In this document: positions 5,009-6,189 of the stretch, piece by piece
Numbering within the stretch: the stretch's first letter is position 1
Layout of the letters: each line of letters begins with the position of its first letter
DNA from: Caldithrix sp.
GTDB taxonomy: Bacteria > KSB1 > UBA2214 > DYKH01
DNA length: 6,189 nt
NCBI GenBank assembly: GCA_020722685.1
Contig: DYKH01000268.1
Coordinates: forward strand, 1 to 6,189
Direction of reading: 5' to 3'
Notes under the pieces: model-generated
Told to the model about the DNA's origin: nothing
The model's database searches: none
What the model saw: the letters and a program-made list of their open reading frames with translations, nothing else
Translations under genes and position numbers: made by a program

Positions 5009-6189
5009 TTGATTTCCCATTACCGGTTCGTTGCCACCATTCTTCTTGTCATTTCTATTTTGCTTACCCTGACCTTGCCCGCTGCTGCACAAACATGGAA
5101 GATCATGCCGGTGGGGAACTCGATCACCGCTGGTGTGGGAGATGATGACGCAAATGGTTATCGAGATGATCTATATGACCTACTGCGGGATGCCGGCCTT
5201 GATTTCCAATTCGTAGGCCCCGACGGAACAGCTCCTTATAAAGGCCATTTTGAAAGCGGGAGAAAAATCGAAGAGTTCACCGCTGGTGGTATAAAGGACG
5301 TTGGGCCATCGATGGACAATTATCAGCCTGACATTTTGCTCGTGCATTTGGGCACCAACAATATGAACAAAGACGATGCCAGGACGGCCGGCCTCAAATT
5401 GGAATCGCTACTGAATTACATATTGACTTGGCCAAACACCAAACGGATTTTGGTATGCAAAATAATTCCGAGATTAATTAATGGAGGCACCAGCGATCCA
5501 AAAGTGGCTGACTACAATGCCGAAATAGAGCGGTTGTTCTTTGAGCATTATAGTAGCTCCACGTGGGATAAGGTGACTCTGGTTAATATGTACTACCTTT
5601 TCGACCCTCCATCCTACACCAATCTCCCCGATGGAACTCACCCGAATAGCGCCGGCTATGCAAAGATGGCGCGAGAGTATTATGATGTTCTTAACCAGAT
5701 TATCAGACAATATCCTAACGATGGCGGTGAACCGGCGAGAATAACTCTAAGGGGCGGTGCCTATGGCACGACCGCGCAAGTGTCATGGACGGCTGTTGGC
5801 GACAACAACAACAACGAAGGGCAGGCCAATCTGTACGAACTACGCTACGGTGCATCTGAGCTCACCGCGGATAATTTTTCCAGCGCTACTCTTTTATCAT
5901 TGTCGAAGCCGCAACCATCCGGCACCGAAGAGTCGATCCTTGTTCCAAATTTGGTTCCGGGCTTGACCTACCACTTCATGATTCGCGCTTATGATGAGTG
6001 GAATAATCGCGGTACTCTGTCTGATGATTATCCTGTAGACATTCCTCCTCCTACTATCGAATATTGTACAGATTTTTGTCAAGCGCCACCCTTGCCAGAC
6101 TGGGTTCTTAATTCCTCCTACACAGTAGCCAATTGCCAGTTGAGCATTTCTTCCGCGCCCAACGGTTGGAATTACTTGGGCGTATACAA
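5009..6189 (+). CDS. Secreted SGNH hydrolase (CE3-like) with Fn3-like domain, 3' end outside window
   Basis: The frame runs from TTG 5009 to the window edge without a stop (393 complete codons). Residues 1-27 are a strong signal peptide (FVATILLVISILLTLTLPAAA, cut before QTW). Residues 30-230 are an SGNH (GDSL) hydrolase. Block I is KIMPVGNSITAG with nucleophile S38. Block II glycine is G93 or G94 in TAGGIKDV. Block III is LVHLGTNNM with oxyanion N117. Block V is DGTHPNSAGY with D208 and H211. The IMPVG start and the following GYRDDLYDLLRDAGLDFQFVG resemble carbohydrate esterase family 3, whose members deacetylate xylan, so a sugar ester substrate is a reasonable inference. Residues 242-340 look like a fibronectin type III domain (AQVSWTAVGD, LYELRYG, LVPGLTYHFMIRAYDEWNN). 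Residues 341-393 contain three cysteines (C353, C357, C376) and no recognised domain. The usual Asp after Gly in block I and the Asp in GxND are both Asn here. An upstream ATG at 4988 would add 7 residues. Since it is exported, it probably acts outside the cell; a sorting tail may follow beyond the window. Confidence 0.88.
   Translation, partial: MISHYRFVATILLVISILLTLTLPAAAQTWKIMPVGNSITAGVGDDDANGYRDDLYDLLRDAGLDFQFVGPDGTAPYKGHFESGRKIEEFTAGGIKDVGPSMDNYQPDILLVHLGTNNMNKDDARTAGLKLESLLNYILTWPNTKRILVCKIIPRLINGGTSDPKVADYNAEIERLFFEHYSSSTWDKVTLVNMYYLFDPPSYTNLPDGTHPNSAGYAKMAREYYDVLNQIIRQYPNDGGEPARITLRGGAYGTTAQVSWTAVGDNNNNEGQANLYELRYGASELTADNFSSATLLSLSKPQPSGTEESILVPNLVPGLTYHFMIRAYDEWNNRGTLSDDYPVDIPPPTIEYCTDFCQAPPLPDWVLNSSYTVANCQLSISSAPNGWNYLGVY

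Overview
The window looks like chromosomal DNA from a Gram-negative bacterium of roughly even base composition. It holds one secreted VIT/von Willebrand A protein, a small DUF3467-type protein, an outer-membrane beta-barrel candidate and a secreted SGNH esterase with a fibronectin-like domain. This mix, with the post-gene tandem repeats, suggests the FCB superphylum (Bacteroidota or neighbours such as KSB1 or Calditrichota). That placement is an inference from gene content; no marker gene is present. No phage, plasmid, transposase, CRISPR, tRNA or rRNA signal was seen. All supported genes lie on the + strand.

Layout. Positions 3-665 are the 3' part of an unrecognised gene. A 95-nt gap with a strong Shine-Dalgarno leads to the VIT/vWA gene (761-3034). 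The next 444 nt (3035-3478) contain no gene. They hold a 7-bp tandem repeat just after the stop codon, an imperfect hairpin, and a head-to-head pair of REP-like hairpins with compensatory base changes. A possible promoter then precedes the DUF3467 gene (3479-3829). After 120 nt comes the beta-barrel gene (3950-4558). The following 450 nt hold a 16-bp tandem repeat right after the stop codon, several small stem-loops and a weak terminator candidate. The last gene starts at a TTG codon at 5009 and runs off the window end. It encodes a signal peptide, an SGNH hydrolase resembling carbohydrate esterase family 3, and a fibronectin type III-like domain.

The genes do not form an obvious single operon: gaps are 95 to about 450 nt and several contain repeats or hairpins. 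Three of the five products carry signal peptides, so the shared theme is the cell envelope and outside: a VIT/vWA protein probably binding partners through a metal site, an outer-membrane barrel, and a secreted esterase. I found no convincing new multi-gene system. The most distinctive non-coding signals are the REP-like doublet and the two unrelated tandem repeats that each begin within about 10 nt of a stop codon.
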